The position numbers and the translations under genes are program-made. This document shows, in pieces, positions 7,452 to 15,421 of a DNA stretch of 64,000 nt. The DNA is taken from the NCBI RefSeq assembly GCF_013423485.1, contig NZ_JABFFR010000009.1, positions 1 through 64,000 of the forward strand. The letters are read 5' to 3'. The DNA comes from Azospirillum oleiclasticum. Lineage in GTDB: Bacteria > Pseudomonadota > Alphaproteobacteria > Azospirillales > Azospirillaceae. The notes beneath the pieces are model-generated. The model was given only the letters and a program-made list of their open reading frames with translations, did no database searches and had not been told where the DNA came from. Numbering within the stretch: the first letter of the stretch is position 1; every line of letters begins with the position of its first letter.

Positions 7452-9748
7452 TTCGCACCTCCAGGCGGGGGAACATGCTGCGTCATCGACCCCGTTCCGC
7501 CGTTCGCCTCGGCGCCGGCCGGCGGTCTTGCACCACGCGGCAGGGGAGAATTCTGCGGCAGCGCGCGGCCGGGCGCCGTCGCGGGTGCCAGAACGACGGC
7601 GGCCCGATCATGGTCCATGCCCCCGCCCGCCATGGTACCGCCGATCCACGCAAGCGACCGTTCCGGGACGCTGTTGATCATTCCGAAAACGGCGTAAGTG
7701 GCCGCGACCATGACGGCCGCGTACATGACGACATAGCCTGTCATCATGACGAGGCCGACGAGGGAGTCGGGCGACACCAACGAAATCCCCGCGAGCAACG
7801 CATCGCCGACGTAGCGTGTGAGCGGCGTCAGGAGCAGGACGGCAGCGAAAAATGCCAGCACCATCAGGAGCGGGCGCAATAAAACGTTGAGGGCCAGCAG
7901 GTAGCCGTGCCCGCCATGCGCGCCCTCGATTCCCTCACCCTCCAGGCTGATATGCCCCATGAGCCAGAGCGGCGCGCCGGCCAGCGCCTCGGCGATGGAC
8001 AGACCCCAGCCCATGACACCCCACAGCCACAGGACGAGCGGCATCGTCGGCACCACCACGCCGAGCGTCATGCCTGCGCCGACGAGCAGCAGGGAGGGGA
8101 CGTAGACTAGGCCCATCGCGGCCAAAACGCCATTGCCGGCAATGGGAACCGCCGCCGCGACCGCGACAGCGAGGGCGGTCCCGCTTCCCGCCGCGACCAA
8201 AACGCCGCCGATTTTGCCCAGGCTGCCCACTGGGTCTGCCCCCAGGGTCAGGGAGGAGAGCAGGCCTCGAATGCGGTCGCCCACATAGCCGACGATTTCC
8301 CCCTCCAGCGCCGTGCCCGTCGTCGCCGCGCCCGCCGCGCCACCCGCCCGAGCCTGCACCGTCTGAATGGACTGCCCGACCACAGCCGGATCAGGCGCGC
8401 CGGCCGGACGGGAGGCGGCATACGCAGCGTCCACACCTCGCACCGCACGGCCGACCAGACCCATAGCCTCAGGCGGTAGCCCAGCGTACGACGGCGGAGA
8501 CGGGCGGCCCGGCTGACGCTGAGCGAGAGCAACCACCTGAGATTGCAGAACGGACATAGACCGGAACCATAACCCGGCGTGGGTCCAACCGGCCCTTTTC
8601 GCCTCATCTCGCCATTCCCGTTCCGCGTCGGGGGAGGCGCGGTTGACGGCATTCTGCAATTCTAGAGTGTATCTAGCCTGAAACCCGGCGACGATCCGAG
8701 AGATTTCCGCCGATGACACCCCCTCCCCTGTCCCACCCAGAGCCGGCGGCAGGACTGCTGCCGCACCCTGAGCGCCGAGGGAGGAAAGGTCGCTCACCAG
8801 GGAGGAGATGGCGGAGGAGAATGCGCGCGCCCCCTCAGCGTCGAGCCGCGCGAGCGCCTGCTGTCCGGGGGTGGCCGCGCGCCCGATGGCGCTGGACCAT
8901 GAGACCGACCCGCAGGCGTCCGGAGCAATGCCGGAGAGACCATTTTTGCCGCCCCATCGCATCACCGTAGTCGTACCGGTGGTGGCGCCCACGGTCGTGG
9001 CGCGCTCTTCGACATCAAGGGTGACGTAGGCGCTGCCCAGCGCCGCATTCGCCGTCGCGGCACAGGTGGCGGCCGACAGGACCGCCCGCACCATCGCATC
9101 CGGGATAACGACCATCTCCGGCGTCACCGTCGTCGTTCCGGCGTGCAGCCGGTCGAGGGTGCCTCCCCAGGCGGCGTCTCCCAGGGAGTCCGCCAGACGC
9201 GCGACGCCGAGGATGACGGCCTGCGAGCCGGAAAGGCCACCGGGCAGCGGGACGAGCAGGGCGAGAGCGACGACACACCGAATTGGTGCGAGCCATGGCA
9301 CACCGTCGCCCAGGGCGCGGCCCTGCCCGGCGGCAATGACGACGCCACGGACGATCACGTACCCCAGGAGCACGCCGGCCAGCGCGAGGACGGTCGCATT
9401 GAGGCGTTCCAGAACGACCGTCACCGCCGTACTGCCGCCACCACCGCCGCCGAGCGTGGGATGGTCGCCCACGAGCGAGCGGAGCCATTGCAGCGGCAGC
9501 GTATCGGCGGCAGCATCTCCGCCCAACGCCTCCGCAAATGCGACGCCAACTCCGAGGGAGCCGAGGATGATAATGGCGAGGAGGAGGAGGTAGACCACCG
9601 CGAGGTGTGGGCCGTGCCTGCCCGTCGCGACGCGGGCGGCCGTCATGAAAACCGCGCCCGGCCGCGCGGCAGGGACCGGGAAACCCCAGCGCAGGACGCC
9701 TCTAATGAGACCCCGGCGAGGCCGAGGCGGGTCGCTGTCTACCCGCAT
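7448..9748 (-). CDS. DotA/TraY-family type IVB secretion/conjugation membrane protein
   Basis: 766 residues. Start ATG 9748 follows GGAGGAG at good spacing and overlaps the upstream gene by 10 bp. It has an N-terminal membrane segment (VVYLLLLAIIILGSLGVGVAF), then the family-typical VPWLAPIRCVVALALLVPLPGG followed by SGSQAVILGVARLADSLGD. A long soluble periplasmic-type region follows, and C-terminal membrane segments (TMPLVLWLWGVMGWGLSIAE, APLWLMGHIS, NVLLRPLLMVLAFFAAVLLL). This layout and these motifs match DotA of the Dot/Icm system and TraY of IncI plasmids (about 745 residues). In IncI plasmids TraY is known to be the partner recognised by entry exclusion. No other Dot/Icm/Tra channel gene is present in the element, so this subunit must act with a helper apparatus or have a changed role. 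Confidence 0.85.
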   Translation of the reverse strand: MRVDSDPPRPRRGLIRGVLRWGFPVPAARPGAVFMTAARVATGRHGPHLAVVYLLLLAIIILGSLGVGVAFAEALGGDAAADTLPLQWLRSLVGDHPTLGGGGGGSTAVTVVLERLNATVLALAGVLLGYVIVRGVVIAAGQGRALGDGVPWLAPIRCVVALALLVPLPGGLSGSQAVILGVARLADSLGDAAWGGTLDRLHAGTTTVTPEMVVIPDAMVRAVLSAATCAATANAALGSAYVTLDVEERATTVGATTGTTTVMRWGGKNGLSGIAPDACGSVSWSSAIGRAATPGQQALARLDAEGARAFSSAISSLVSDLSSLGAQGAAAVLPPALGGTGEGVSSAEISRIVAGFQARYTLELQNAVNRASPDAEREWRDEAKRAGWTHAGLWFRSMSVLQSQVVALAQRQPGRPSPPSYAGLPPEAMGLVGRAVRGVDAAYAASRPAGAPDPAVVGQSIQTVQARAGGAAGAATTGTALEGEIVGYVGDRIRGLLSSLTLGADPVGSLGKIGGVLVAAGSGTALAVAVAAAVPIAGNGVLAAMGLVYVPSLLLVGAGMTLGVVVPTMPLVLWLWGVMGWGLSIAEALAGAPLWLMGHISLEGEGIEGAHGGHGYLLALNVLLRPLLMVLAFFAAVLLLTPLTRYVGDALLAGISLVSPDSLVGLVMMTGYVVMYAAVMVAATYAVFGMINSVPERSLAWIGGTMAGGGMDHDRAAVVLAPATAPGRALPQNSPLPRGARPPAGAEANGGTGSMTQHVPPPGGAK

Positions 9749-9972
9749 CTACGACTCCTCCGCCGTGCAAGCACCAGCGCCAGGGCGACAGCGCAGAGCG
9801 TCCAGCCGCCGTAGGCTGCGCAGAGGGTGGAAACGGTCACGGACGGCCCGCTCGCCAGCAGACGGACGACCGGGACGGCGAGGAGGAGCGCGACGGATGC
9901 CGACGCCTGCGCGCAGAGCAGAGCCAGCAGCGGGAGGCCGGCAGAGCAGAGCGAAGCCGGAGCCGGCATCAT
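9739..9972 (-). CDS. Small two-helix membrane protein in the mob operon
   Basis: 77 residues with a signal-like or membrane segment near the N-terminus (LPLLALLCAQASASVALLLAV) and a second at the C-terminus (YGGWTLCAVALALVLARRR). The start overlaps the stop of the mobC-like gene (ATGA, 9969-9972), and its end overlaps the DotA/TraY start. No family is recognised. Small membrane proteins next to DotA/TraY genes occur in I-type transfer regions, and entry-exclusion proteins are also small membrane proteins, so an exclusion or assembly role is a reasonable guess. Confidence 0.7.
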   Translation of the reverse strand: MMPAPASLCSAGLPLLALLCAQASASVALLLAVPVVRLLASGPSVTVSTLCAAYGGWTLCAVALALVLARRRSRRCG

Positions 9973-10280
9973 GGCGCCGCTCCGTCGGCCGCGCGTGGCG
10001 GCAGACCGAGCAATGCCCGGTCACGCGGGGCAACGATTTCCGCATTGAGGACGCGATAGAGGACCGCGCGGATTTCCTGATCACGACGGGCAGCCGCCAT
10101 CAGCGCACCGCCCAGGACGATTTTTCGGCGGGTGTCAATTTTGCGGCTGTCCGCAGACAGCCGGGCGAGCGTTTGCTCCGCCCGCGCCCGCCGCTGCTCT
10201 GCTGCCCGGCGACGGTCAGCGAGGTCGCCGTCCGTCAGACTGTCGAGCCAGCCCGCAATGCCTGAATCCGAAATCGTCAC
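9969..10280 (-). CDS. MobC/TraD-like mobilization accessory protein
   Basis: 103 residues from GTG 10280, which follows GGGGAGGGG. Translation from ATG 10334 is possible, but would read through the palindrome at 10308-10330. The core KIDTRRKIVLGGALMAAARR is the short motif seen in the TraD/MobC family of small oriT-binding proteins encoded divergently from MobA/MobL relaxases. A basic coiled-coil-like segment precedes it. It heads a four-gene overlapping operon (MobC, small membrane protein, DotA/TraY, unknown). Likely role: binds oriT, helps the relaxase and represses its own promoter. Confidence 0.7.
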   Translation of the reverse strand: MTISDSGIAGWLDSLTDGDLADRRRAAEQRRARAEQTLARLSADSRKIDTRRKIVLGGALMAAARRDQEIRAVLYRVLNAEIVAPRDRALLGLPPRAADGAAP

Positions 10281-10307
10281 GGTGCCCCTCCCCACGCTCG
10301 TCGTTGT

Positions 10308-10330
10308 CCTCACATGCTGAGCATGTGAGG
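10308..10330. promoter_or_regulatory. Perfect 11-bp palindrome between mobC and mobA
   Basis: CCTCACATGCT and AGCATGTGAGG flank a single G. It lies 28 bp upstream of the preferred mobC-like start and 85 bp from the nic site. Such perfect dyads in mob intergenic regions are typically operators for the oriT-binding repressor. Confidence 0.55.
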
Positions 10331-10415
10331 CCATTCAGGGACGGTGGAAGAGGACCGGCGGAGAGGCCGGAAATTTCGGCCACCGGCCAAGCGACAGCGA
10401 AGGGAACATCCCCGA

Positions 10416-10450
10416 AGGGCGCACTTATGGAAAATGCCAAGGCATTTTCC
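10416..10450 (-). other. Origin of transfer (oriT), RSF1010/Ti-type nic region
   Basis: On the minus strand a perfect 10-bp inverted repeat, GGAAAATGCC-TT-GGCATTTTCC (10429-10450), is followed one base later by TAAGTGCGCCCT (10416-10427). This is the nic consensus of Q-type oriTs (RSF1010/R1162 and Ti plasmids), with the same repeat-then-nic arrangement. By analogy the nick falls after TAAGTGCG, between 10420 and 10419. The site lies between the divergent mobC and mobA genes, the classical location. Confidence 0.9.
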
Positions 10451-10533
10451 GCGCGCCCTTGCGGGGGCAGCCTGCGGCGGCTGTCAGTCTGCGACGGCCG
10501 CCGCCGGAGCGGCAGAGAGAAAATGGAGACTGC

Positions 10534-12216
10534 ATGGCGACGCTGGACACGCAATACCACTGCACCGTCAAATCAGTCGGCCGCGCCGCAGGACGCTCAG
10601 CCGTGGCCGCCGCTGCATACCGAGCCGGCGCGAGGCTGGAGGATCCGCGCACTGGGGAAACCCACGACTACCGCCGTCGCGGCGGAGTCGTGCACGCCGA
10701 AATCATCGCGCCACCCGGCTGTGAATGGGCGCAGGACCGACAGGCGCTCTGGGGCGCCGTCGAGACGGCCGCGACGAGGAAAAATTCCAGGCTCGCGACA
10801 GAGGTGGAGGTGGCGCTCCCCGCCGCGCTCACCGATGCGCAGCGTCTCGCCCTCGTACGGTCATTCACCCGCGCCCTAGCAGCCGAGGGAGTGGGGGTCG
10901 ATTTCGCCATCCACGCTCCGCCCAGGCGACAGCCGGGCACAGCGGAAGACCTCCCCGGCGGGAGCGGCCTCAATTGGCATGCCCACATTTTATGCACGCA
11001 CAGCATGCTGACGCCGGACGGCCCGAGCAAAACCGTGTCCCGGCTGGCTGACGGCGCCGACGCCGTGACAGCACTCCGCGCGCGCTGGGCCGAGCACATC
11101 AATGCCGCCCTCTCCGCCGCGGGACTCAGTAAACGGCAAGACCACCGTTCCTACCGCGACCAGGGCGTAGACCAAGCGCCGACGCGGCATCTCGGGCCGA
11201 CCATCATCCAGATGGAGCGGCGTCAGCGAACCGAACGCGGCAACATCCACCGGGCCAGAACCGAGCACCGCCGTGCCGGACTGGCCGTCGCCGCCCTCAC
11301 CGAGGAGGAGCAGAGGCGCGCCCGCCACCCACTGCCCACCGCGCGGGAGGCAGGGCCGCCGCTGACGCCGGAGCAACGCCGTCGCCGTGCCGAGGGGTAC
11401 AAACTGCGTCTTCTCCGCAGCCGGTACGGCCCCCTGGACGACCTCCCCGCACTGGCCGCCCAGGTCCGCAGCCTGGATCTGCAGCACGATGCCGGCCCGC
11501 GCGTCCGACTCCACGACGGCGCCACCGTCGCCGATCACGGCGACCGTCTGACCGTCGCCGGAGCGTGGCGCGGACGGGGCCAGGGCCGGGCGGAGCCGTC
11601 CGATGCGGCCATTGCCGCGCTGGTGACGCTCGCCAGGGCCAGGGGGTGGCAGGGCGTCACCCTGGACAGCGGCAGCGCGGCATTCCGGGAGCGGGCGGCT
11701 CGGGCAGCGGCACGGGCCGGGCTGGTGGTGGGCAATGACGACCTCGCCCGCACCGTCGAGGACGAGCGGAGGCGTATGCAGGAGGAGGAGCGGCAACGGG
11801 TAAACAGTGACCCGCCCGCCGCTCTGCAGCGGCCGGTGCCTCTCGCAGCAGAGGCAGCGCGGGCGCTGGCCGACGCCGAGCGGAGGGGCGAGGAGGACGC
11901 GGTGAGAGCCGCGCGGCGGACGCTGGACGGTGCAGCGCGGGTGCTGGACGACCGGGACCGCCGCCGGGTTGGCTACCGCCTGGAGCGGGAGACGGCAGCC
12001 GGGAGGCTCTGGACCGAGGCGTGCGCAACCGCCGACGCGGAGCGGGCTGTTGCAGAGCGGCGGGTAACGGACGGCCCGCATCAGCCCGTTAGGAAGACGA
12101 TTCAACATCAATCATATGTAAATCATGGATACAGCGATGACGAATTCACACCATCGCTCGCCCCGCCGGGTCCCGGAGGCGTAAACTCGTTTACCAGCGG
12201 CAGAGGAGTGAAATAG
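10534..12216 (+). CDS. MobA/MobL-family (MOBQ) relaxase
   Basis: 560 residues from ATG 10534 (GGAG upstream). The N-terminal relaxase domain begins YHCTVKSVGRAAGRSAVAAAAYRAG, the usual MobA/MobL opening, with the nicking Tyr near residue 8. The HUH metal triad is H127 (VDFAIHAPP) and H149/H151 (NWHAHILCTHS). A C-terminal region (ARGWQGVTLDSGSAAFRERAARAA) resembles the LPD7-type domain often fused to relaxases. It nicks oriT, stays covalently attached and pilots the strand through a helper channel. Its class agrees with the Q-type nic site next door. It is transcribed divergently from mobC. Confidence 0.93.
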   Translation: MATLDTQYHCTVKSVGRAAGRSAVAAAAYRAGARLEDPRTGETHDYRRRGGVVHAEIIAPPGCEWAQDRQALWGAVETAATRKNSRLATEVEVALPAALTDAQRLALVRSFTRALAAEGVGVDFAIHAPPRRQPGTAEDLPGGSGLNWHAHILCTHSMLTPDGPSKTVSRLADGADAVTALRARWAEHINAALSAAGLSKRQDHRSYRDQGVDQAPTRHLGPTIIQMERRQRTERGNIHRARTEHRRAGLAVAALTEEEQRRARHPLPTAREAGPPLTPEQRRRRAEGYKLRLLRSRYGPLDDLPALAAQVRSLDLQHDAGPRVRLHDGATVADHGDRLTVAGAWRGRGQGRAEPSDAAIAALVTLARARGWQGVTLDSGSAAFRERAARAAARAGLVVGNDDLARTVEDERRRMQEEERQRVNSDPPAALQRPVPLAAEAARALADAERRGEEDAVRAARRTLDGAARVLDDRDRRRVGYRLERETAAGRLWTEACATADAERAVAERRVTDGPHQPVRKTIQHQSYVNHGYSDDEFTPSLAPPGPGGVNSFTSGRGVK

Positions 12217-12537
12217 TCGGATGCTCCGACTTCGAACGAAATATACAAAACCGCTCTTGGTGTCAAGTTTCGCCGATCCGACGGTTCTGCGAGAATAGTC
12301 GACGCCGCGAATGCAAAGAGCCCAGCGCGGCATGCCGCGCTGGGCTCTTTGCTTTTCGGTTCCAATCAACCTTGCTGGCGAGCGGGGCGATGACCGGACG
12401 ACGACTGTGACGATGGAATCAATTATAGGGTAACACGGACTCGGCGACAACGTTATTTAGACGCCCGCCCCCGAAATCCTCTCTCCACCGCCGCCGCAGT
12501 CGTCTCCGAGCATCGCTCCCATTGGGGAGCGTAGATC
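12217..12537. other. Intergenic region between relaxase and rep genes
   Basis: 321 bp without a convincing gene. It holds the perfect 40-bp palindrome described separately and a locally AT-rich stretch (12405-12460) that probably contains the rep promoter. On the minus strand TTGACA and TATATT lie 15 bp apart near 12240-12270, too close for a good promoter. Confidence 0.5.
12313..12352 (+). terminator. Perfect 40-bp palindrome, likely terminator of the relaxase gene
   Basis: The left arm GCAAAGAGCCCAGCGCGGCA is followed directly by its exact reverse complement, then by TTTTC. The hairpin plus T-run fits a rho-independent terminator on the plus strand about 100 bp after the relaxase stop. The arms are much longer and more perfect than is usual, so a replication function for the neighbouring rolling-circle system is an alternative. 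Confidence 0.6.
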
Positions 12538-14877
12538 ATGCCGTTTGATGGCGATATTCAGGACCCCGAAACGCGGCTGGACCGTGCGTGGCGGCTGACG
12601 CTGCGGCCGTCGTTGGAGGCCCTGCTGGAGCGCATAGACTCCGCCACGACCGTACACCACGACGAGACAGGGCGCCTTCGCTGGGTGTGCTGCGAGAGTG
12701 TAGACCCCAACGAGTACGCGCACCTCCTACCTGCCGAGCGGCTGGTGCTCGACGTCATGGGCGGTCTCAACGGCCAGGAGACGGCGGCGTTTCTCTCCCG
12801 GTGCGGGCACGCTCGCAGCGCCCCCCAGGCATGGGAGCAGGCTGCGCAGCGGCTGGCGCTCGACATCATTGCGCCGATGGCCGCCGTCGTCGCGGAGGAG
12901 TCCGAGGGGGAGGCTGCGCCAGAGCAGACCCGCGACGCGCTGCTGTCGGTGCTTCGGGCACGACACGATCCGCACGCCATGGACGCCCTCGCCGCTGCTG
13001 CAGCCATGGGGGCACGACTGACGCAGGACGACACGGCGCGGGCTGCTGCGGCGCGGGGACTACCCCGCTCCAGCGCCTCACCAGAGGAACGCCTCGTCGC
13101 TGACGAGGCGTTCCACAGACGGCGGTTGAGGAAATGGGCGCGTCGGCTTCACATCCATGTCGGCGACGTGTTGCGCCTCGTAGACCCTCGCCGTTCCAGG
13201 TACCTAGCCCCGGCGGCGAGGAGGTGGGTGGCGCACACTGAGGCTGCAACCTATGCGTTCCTGTCCAGCGCCTACGCTGCCAATGCGAGCGGAACCACTG
13301 TGCCGCTGCACGGGCTGGCCGCGTCGGCGCGGCGCCGCCGGCATGCGACTCTGCGTGCGGTCATCCACGCGATGGACGAGCGGAGGCAGAGCGACCCGGA
13401 CGTTGTGCCCGTGTTCGTCACCCTCATTCCGGAGGGCGAGGCCACGCCACACGCCGTATTCGAGGCGGGCAGAACTTCGGAGTTTGACCCCCATAAGTGG
13501 CACCTCGTCCAGCGTCGGCGGCACCTGAGCGAGGCGTGGCACGGCGGCGTACTCACACCACTGCGGGCATACCTGCAGCGGCGCGGCCGAGACACGATGG
13601 GGATCTGGTGCCAGGAGGGTACCAGGGGTGGAGTGCTGCACAGGCACATCCTGCTGTGGCTACACCGCGACGACGTGGATGTGCTCTGCCGCTACCTCAC
13701 CGGGGGAGGGTGGCCGACGCTGGAAACGCACCGCCAGGACACGGCGGAGGACCGCGCCCGATGCCGCGCCATGAGGGTGGTGCGCACCGTCGACAGGCGC
13801 ACTGGGGTACCCCGCGAGGACGACTGGACGATGGGACCACAGCGGGCCGATGCGACGGAGACAGCAGCATTTTCAGACTACCGCGTGAACGTGCGAGTCC
13901 TGCGGGAGAAAAACGGCGATAGCACAATGTCATCGATCGTCAACTACGTCACAAAATACGTGACGAAATGCGTTGATGAGAACGAGGGAGTCTCGGACGA
14001 ATCTCGTTTTACCCGCGCTCATGAGGCGAGGTCCTATGGCCTGCTCGGGCTACCGCGCGGCATCATGGGTATCTGGGAGGGAATTGCCACCGCACGGGAC
14101 GCCCCAGAGGGGACGCTCATGCACCGGCTCAGGACTCTGATCCTCAGCCGCCGCGACGCGGAGGCCCTGGACATCCTCATCCGCCATGCCGAGGCGTGGC
14201 GCGAGGCGGATGCCGCCGGCCGGCGGCTGATGCGAATCGAAGCGTCCGAGGCGGCGATTGCTGCTGCGCCAGCGCATCTTACGCCATTCATAGAGCAGAG
14301 GCGCAGGGCCGCCCGGCAGCGGGCCGAGTCGGCGATTGCTGCTGCGCCAGACTCCCGCCTCGCGACCGTCCGGAGGCCACGAGTCACCCGATTGGGTGCG
14401 CTGTACCGCGCCACCACCGGCATCGCTGAGATGGATGGGCGGAGGGTACGCACCCTGCTGCGTGAGGGGCGGCGGGCGGCTGAGGCCGGTGGGGAGGCCG
14501 TGCGTCACTCCACAGCGAGCGGGGAGACATGGGCGGTGACAACACATCCTGCGGTGCGGCTCGCCCACAGCCTGCCAGCGGGGCCGGCTGACGAGGTGGA
14601 CGAGCGGGCCCAGGACGCAGCACGCGCCGCCGCCGTTGACGCGGTACGGCAGGCCATCGCTCACCGCGCGGCACGTCGCCTGCTGGACGGCGGCCGACAG
14701 GTGACGCAGCCGGTGCGCGCGCGGCTGATGGTCACCGGTCTGGCAATGGCCGCTGCGCACCTGCGGGAGGTGGCAGCGATAGAGGCGAGGGTGCCGCTCG
14801 GCGAGTGGACCACCGTTGCTGTTACTCCAGACGATCACAAGGGGGGAACCCCGGGTAGGCCGCCGCCGCCCGGCTGA
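12538..14877 (+). CDS. HUH-endonuclease replication initiator (phage gpA-like, two-tyrosine)
   Basis: 779 residues. The central catalytic domain shows motif 1 VVPVFVTLIPEGEA, motif 2 GGVLHRHILLWL (H368 and H370 as metal ligands) and motif 3 NYVTKYVTKC with Y470 and Y474 spaced i, i+4. Two tyrosines so spaced characterise the phiX174/P2 gpA superfamily of rolling-circle initiators. The later GLPRGIMGIWE also fits that family. It probably nicks a double-strand origin of the excised circle and lets it replicate. The N- and C-terminal parts (about 280 and 270 residues) are not recognised; the C-terminal part contains a 21-bp direct repeat (14252-14272 and 14330-14350) encoding AIAAAP twice. Confidence 0.78.
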   Translation: MPFDGDIQDPETRLDRAWRLTLRPSLEALLERIDSATTVHHDETGRLRWVCCESVDPNEYAHLLPAERLVLDVMGGLNGQETAAFLSRCGHARSAPQAWEQAAQRLALDIIAPMAAVVAEESEGEAAPEQTRDALLSVLRARHDPHAMDALAAAAAMGARLTQDDTARAAAARGLPRSSASPEERLVADEAFHRRRLRKWARRLHIHVGDVLRLVDPRRSRYLAPAARRWVAHTEAATYAFLSSAYAANASGTTVPLHGLAASARRRRHATLRAVIHAMDERRQSDPDVVPVFVTLIPEGEATPHAVFEAGRTSEFDPHKWHLVQRRRHLSEAWHGGVLTPLRAYLQRRGRDTMGIWCQEGTRGGVLHRHILLWLHRDDVDVLCRYLTGGGWPTLETHRQDTAEDRARCRAMRVVRTVDRRTGVPREDDWTMGPQRADATETAAFSDYRVNVRVLREKNGDSTMSSIVNYVTKYVTKCVDENEGVSDESRFTRAHEARSYGLLGLPRGIMGIWEGIATARDAPEGTLMHRLRTLILSRRDAEALDILIRHAEAWREADAAGRRLMRIEASEAAIAAAPAHLTPFIEQRRRAARQRAESAIAAAPDSRLATVRRPRVTRLGALYRATTGIAEMDGRRVRTLLREGRRAAEAGGEAVRHSTASGETWAVTTHPAVRLAHSLPAGPADEVDERAQDAARAAAVDAVRQAIAHRAARRLLDGGRQVTQPVRARLMVTGLAMAAAHLREVAAIEARVPLGEWTTVAVTPDDHKGGTPGRPPPPG

Positions 14878-15104
14878 CGCCGAGCGGCGGGTAAGAAAAT
14901 TTCAAGATCGGACGATAACGGTGCCCTGGAAACGCGGCGACCGGTGGCGGCTGCCCGACATCGGCGCTCATGTCTCGAATGGCCCTACACCTCCGGCATC
15001 TAATGTCTCAACGCGCGCAGGAGAGCCATCCGAAACACGGGAAACATGGGCTCGGCTGTCTCGTGACATCGTCTCGCCAGGGTATACCATACAAGACGGC
15101 GCAG

Positions 15105-15362
15105 TTACTTTCGTCCGGGACCATCAGGCGACCCATCACCCCCATCCGCCGGCTTACTCTCCTCAGCCTTGAGACGGCGCCGCCTGTTCAGATTTTCCGC
15201 GACAGTCTCAAGAGCAGCGAGGCGATTAGACAGGAATTTGTCGGCCGCTGTTTCGTCTGGGCCACTACCAGGAATTGGGCGATTTCTATCATCCAAAATC
15301 CACCATCCTTCCTCCACCAAATATTTCGCTGCCTGTTCAGCAGACAAATAAGCCTTTCTCAT
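15105..15362 (-). CDS. Small protein, possible excisionase
   Basis: 85 residues, starting MRKAYLSAEQAAKYLVEEGW. The LSAEQAAKYL segment resembles the first helix of the winged-helix excisionase/MerR-like fold, but the rest (a linker and basic tail RRRRLKAEESK) is not diagnostic. It lies 59 bp downstream of the integrase on the same strand, where recombination directionality factors are often found. The ribosome-binding site is weak. The 227 bp between this gene and rep shows nothing I can name. Confidence 0.45.
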   Translation of the reverse strand: MRKAYLSAEQAAKYLVEEGWWILDDRNRPIPGSGPDETAADKFLSNRLAALETVAENLNRRRRLKAEESKPADGGDGSPDGPGRK

Positions 15363-15421
15363 GATGAACCCATTATCAGAAAACCCGAGGACCAGAGGCT
15401 ACCGCCCGCGCATACCGCTCG

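Noticed and set aside
12112..12450. Minus-strand open frames over the relaxase 3' end and the 40-bp palindrome
   Set aside because: Translation would pass through the palindrome, there is no ribosome-binding site, and the products resemble no protein.
14252..14350. 21-bp direct repeat within the rep gene considered as iteron-type origin
   Set aside because: Only two copies, in frame and encoding the same AIAAAP peptide; more simply a protein-level duplication.
15363..15421. 19-codon frame between integrase and the possible excisionase
   Set aside because: Too short, and explained by overlap with the integrase stop; no independent support.
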